NCBI GenBank assembly: GCA_020430005.1
Contig: JAGQKQ010000096.1
Span: 1 to 6,919 of the forward strand
Source: Candidatus Omnitrophota bacterium
GTDB taxonomy: Bacteria; Omnitrophota; Gorgyraeia; Zapsychrales; Zapsychraceae
Length of the DNA stretch: 6,919 nucleotides
Reading direction: 5' to 3'
This document shows, in pieces, positions 6,656 to 6,919 of the stretch. The notes under the pieces are model-generated. The model saw only the letters and a program-made list of their open reading frames with translations. It was not told the origin of the DNA and did not search any database. The position numbers and the translations under genes are program-made. The stretch's first letter is position 1. Each line of letters begins with the position of its first letter.

Positions 6656-6919
6656 GATGCCACCTCAGCAATCGATTTTTCTAGAATGTGCAGCGCTTTA
6701 TCGGCCTGTTTTCTCGTCACATTTAACGCCGGCATAAAACGCAATATATTTCCCTGCGTGCAATTAATAATCAATCCGTTTTTAAAACAGACATCAAAAA
6801 TATCTTTTCCCGGGATATTTAATTCAATTCCAATCATTAAACCCAAACCGCGAACATTGGTGATACAATCAAACTTTTTCTGAAGCTTCTGCAACTCACC
6901 TAAAAAGTAGGTTCCCATT
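6652..6919 (-). CDS. argD: Acetylornithine aminotransferase, C-terminal part only
   Basis: C-terminal end (at least 88 residues of about 390-400) of a PLP-dependent class III aminotransferase. Residue numbers here count from the Met codon at 6918. That Met is internal, matching the usual KMGxYF...L helix of ArgD, and the gene continues beyond the right edge, so the PLP lysine is not visible. Recognisable are VRGLGLMIGIEL (22-33) and LRFMPALNVT (59-68), with the Arg of the R-x-x-P segment that contacts the substrate carboxylate in the family. ArgD converts N-acetylglutamate semialdehyde to N-acetylornithine with glutamate as amino donor, and some ArgD proteins also act in the succinylated DAP route. 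Assignment over GABA or other class III aminotransferases rests on the C-terminal motifs plus the 4-base overlap with argF. Confidence 0.9.
   Translation of the reverse strand, partial: MGTYFLGELQKLQKKFDCITNVRGLGLMIGIELNIPGKDIFDVCFKNGLIINCTQGNILRFMPALNVTRKQADKALHILEKSIAEVAS

Noticed and set aside
889..6883. Numerous other plus-strand open frames of 60-156 codons across the arg/lys genes
   Set aside because: All lie opposite well-supported minus-strand enzyme genes and show no family resemblance, consistent with shadow frames.

Overview
This window is a one-directional block of amino-acid biosynthesis genes, all on the minus strand. In transcription order (right to left) they are argD (3' part only), argF, argG, argH, lysA, dapF and dapA (5' part only). 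Every complete gene has intact family motifs and near-normal length. No phage, transposase, CRISPR, tRNA or rRNA is visible. The order arg genes > lysA > dapF > dapA recurs with variations in Geobacter-type Deltaproteobacteria and in candidate phyla such as Omnitrophota. DapA carries the lysine-site residues typical of Gram-negative enzymes. With the moderate-to-low GC and the dispersed-looking palindromic repeats, this suggests the chromosome of an uncultivated Gram-negative bacterium. Omnitrophota is my best guess, but it is an inference from layout and not proven.

Layout. Bases 6652-6919 hold the C-terminal end of ArgD. argF overlaps it by 4 bases (ATGA). argG follows after 27 bases. Next is a 267-base spacer (4277-4543), the largest gap in the window. 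It is packed with three separate inverted-repeat structures, one of them a 72-base palindromic repeat of a widely dispersed type. argH, lysA and dapF then follow with gaps of only 12 and 1 bases. A 118-base spacer holding a 69-base imperfect palindrome made of TGATCTGTG-like words separates dapF from dapA, which runs off the left edge.

How the genes work together. ArgD makes N-acetylornithine. ArgF, ArgG and ArgH convert ornithine through citrulline and argininosuccinate to arginine. DapA opens the diaminopimelate branch from aspartate semialdehyde, DapF makes meso-diaminopimelate for peptidoglycan, and LysA decarboxylates it to lysine. The middle of the DAP pathway (DapB and an aminotransferase route) is not visible and may lie left of dapA. 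Co-transcription would link arginine, lysine and cell-wall precursor supply.

The genes are ordinary. The parts that deserve a second look are the two structured spacers and a few residue substitutions. I found no convincing promoter, operator or rho-independent terminator.
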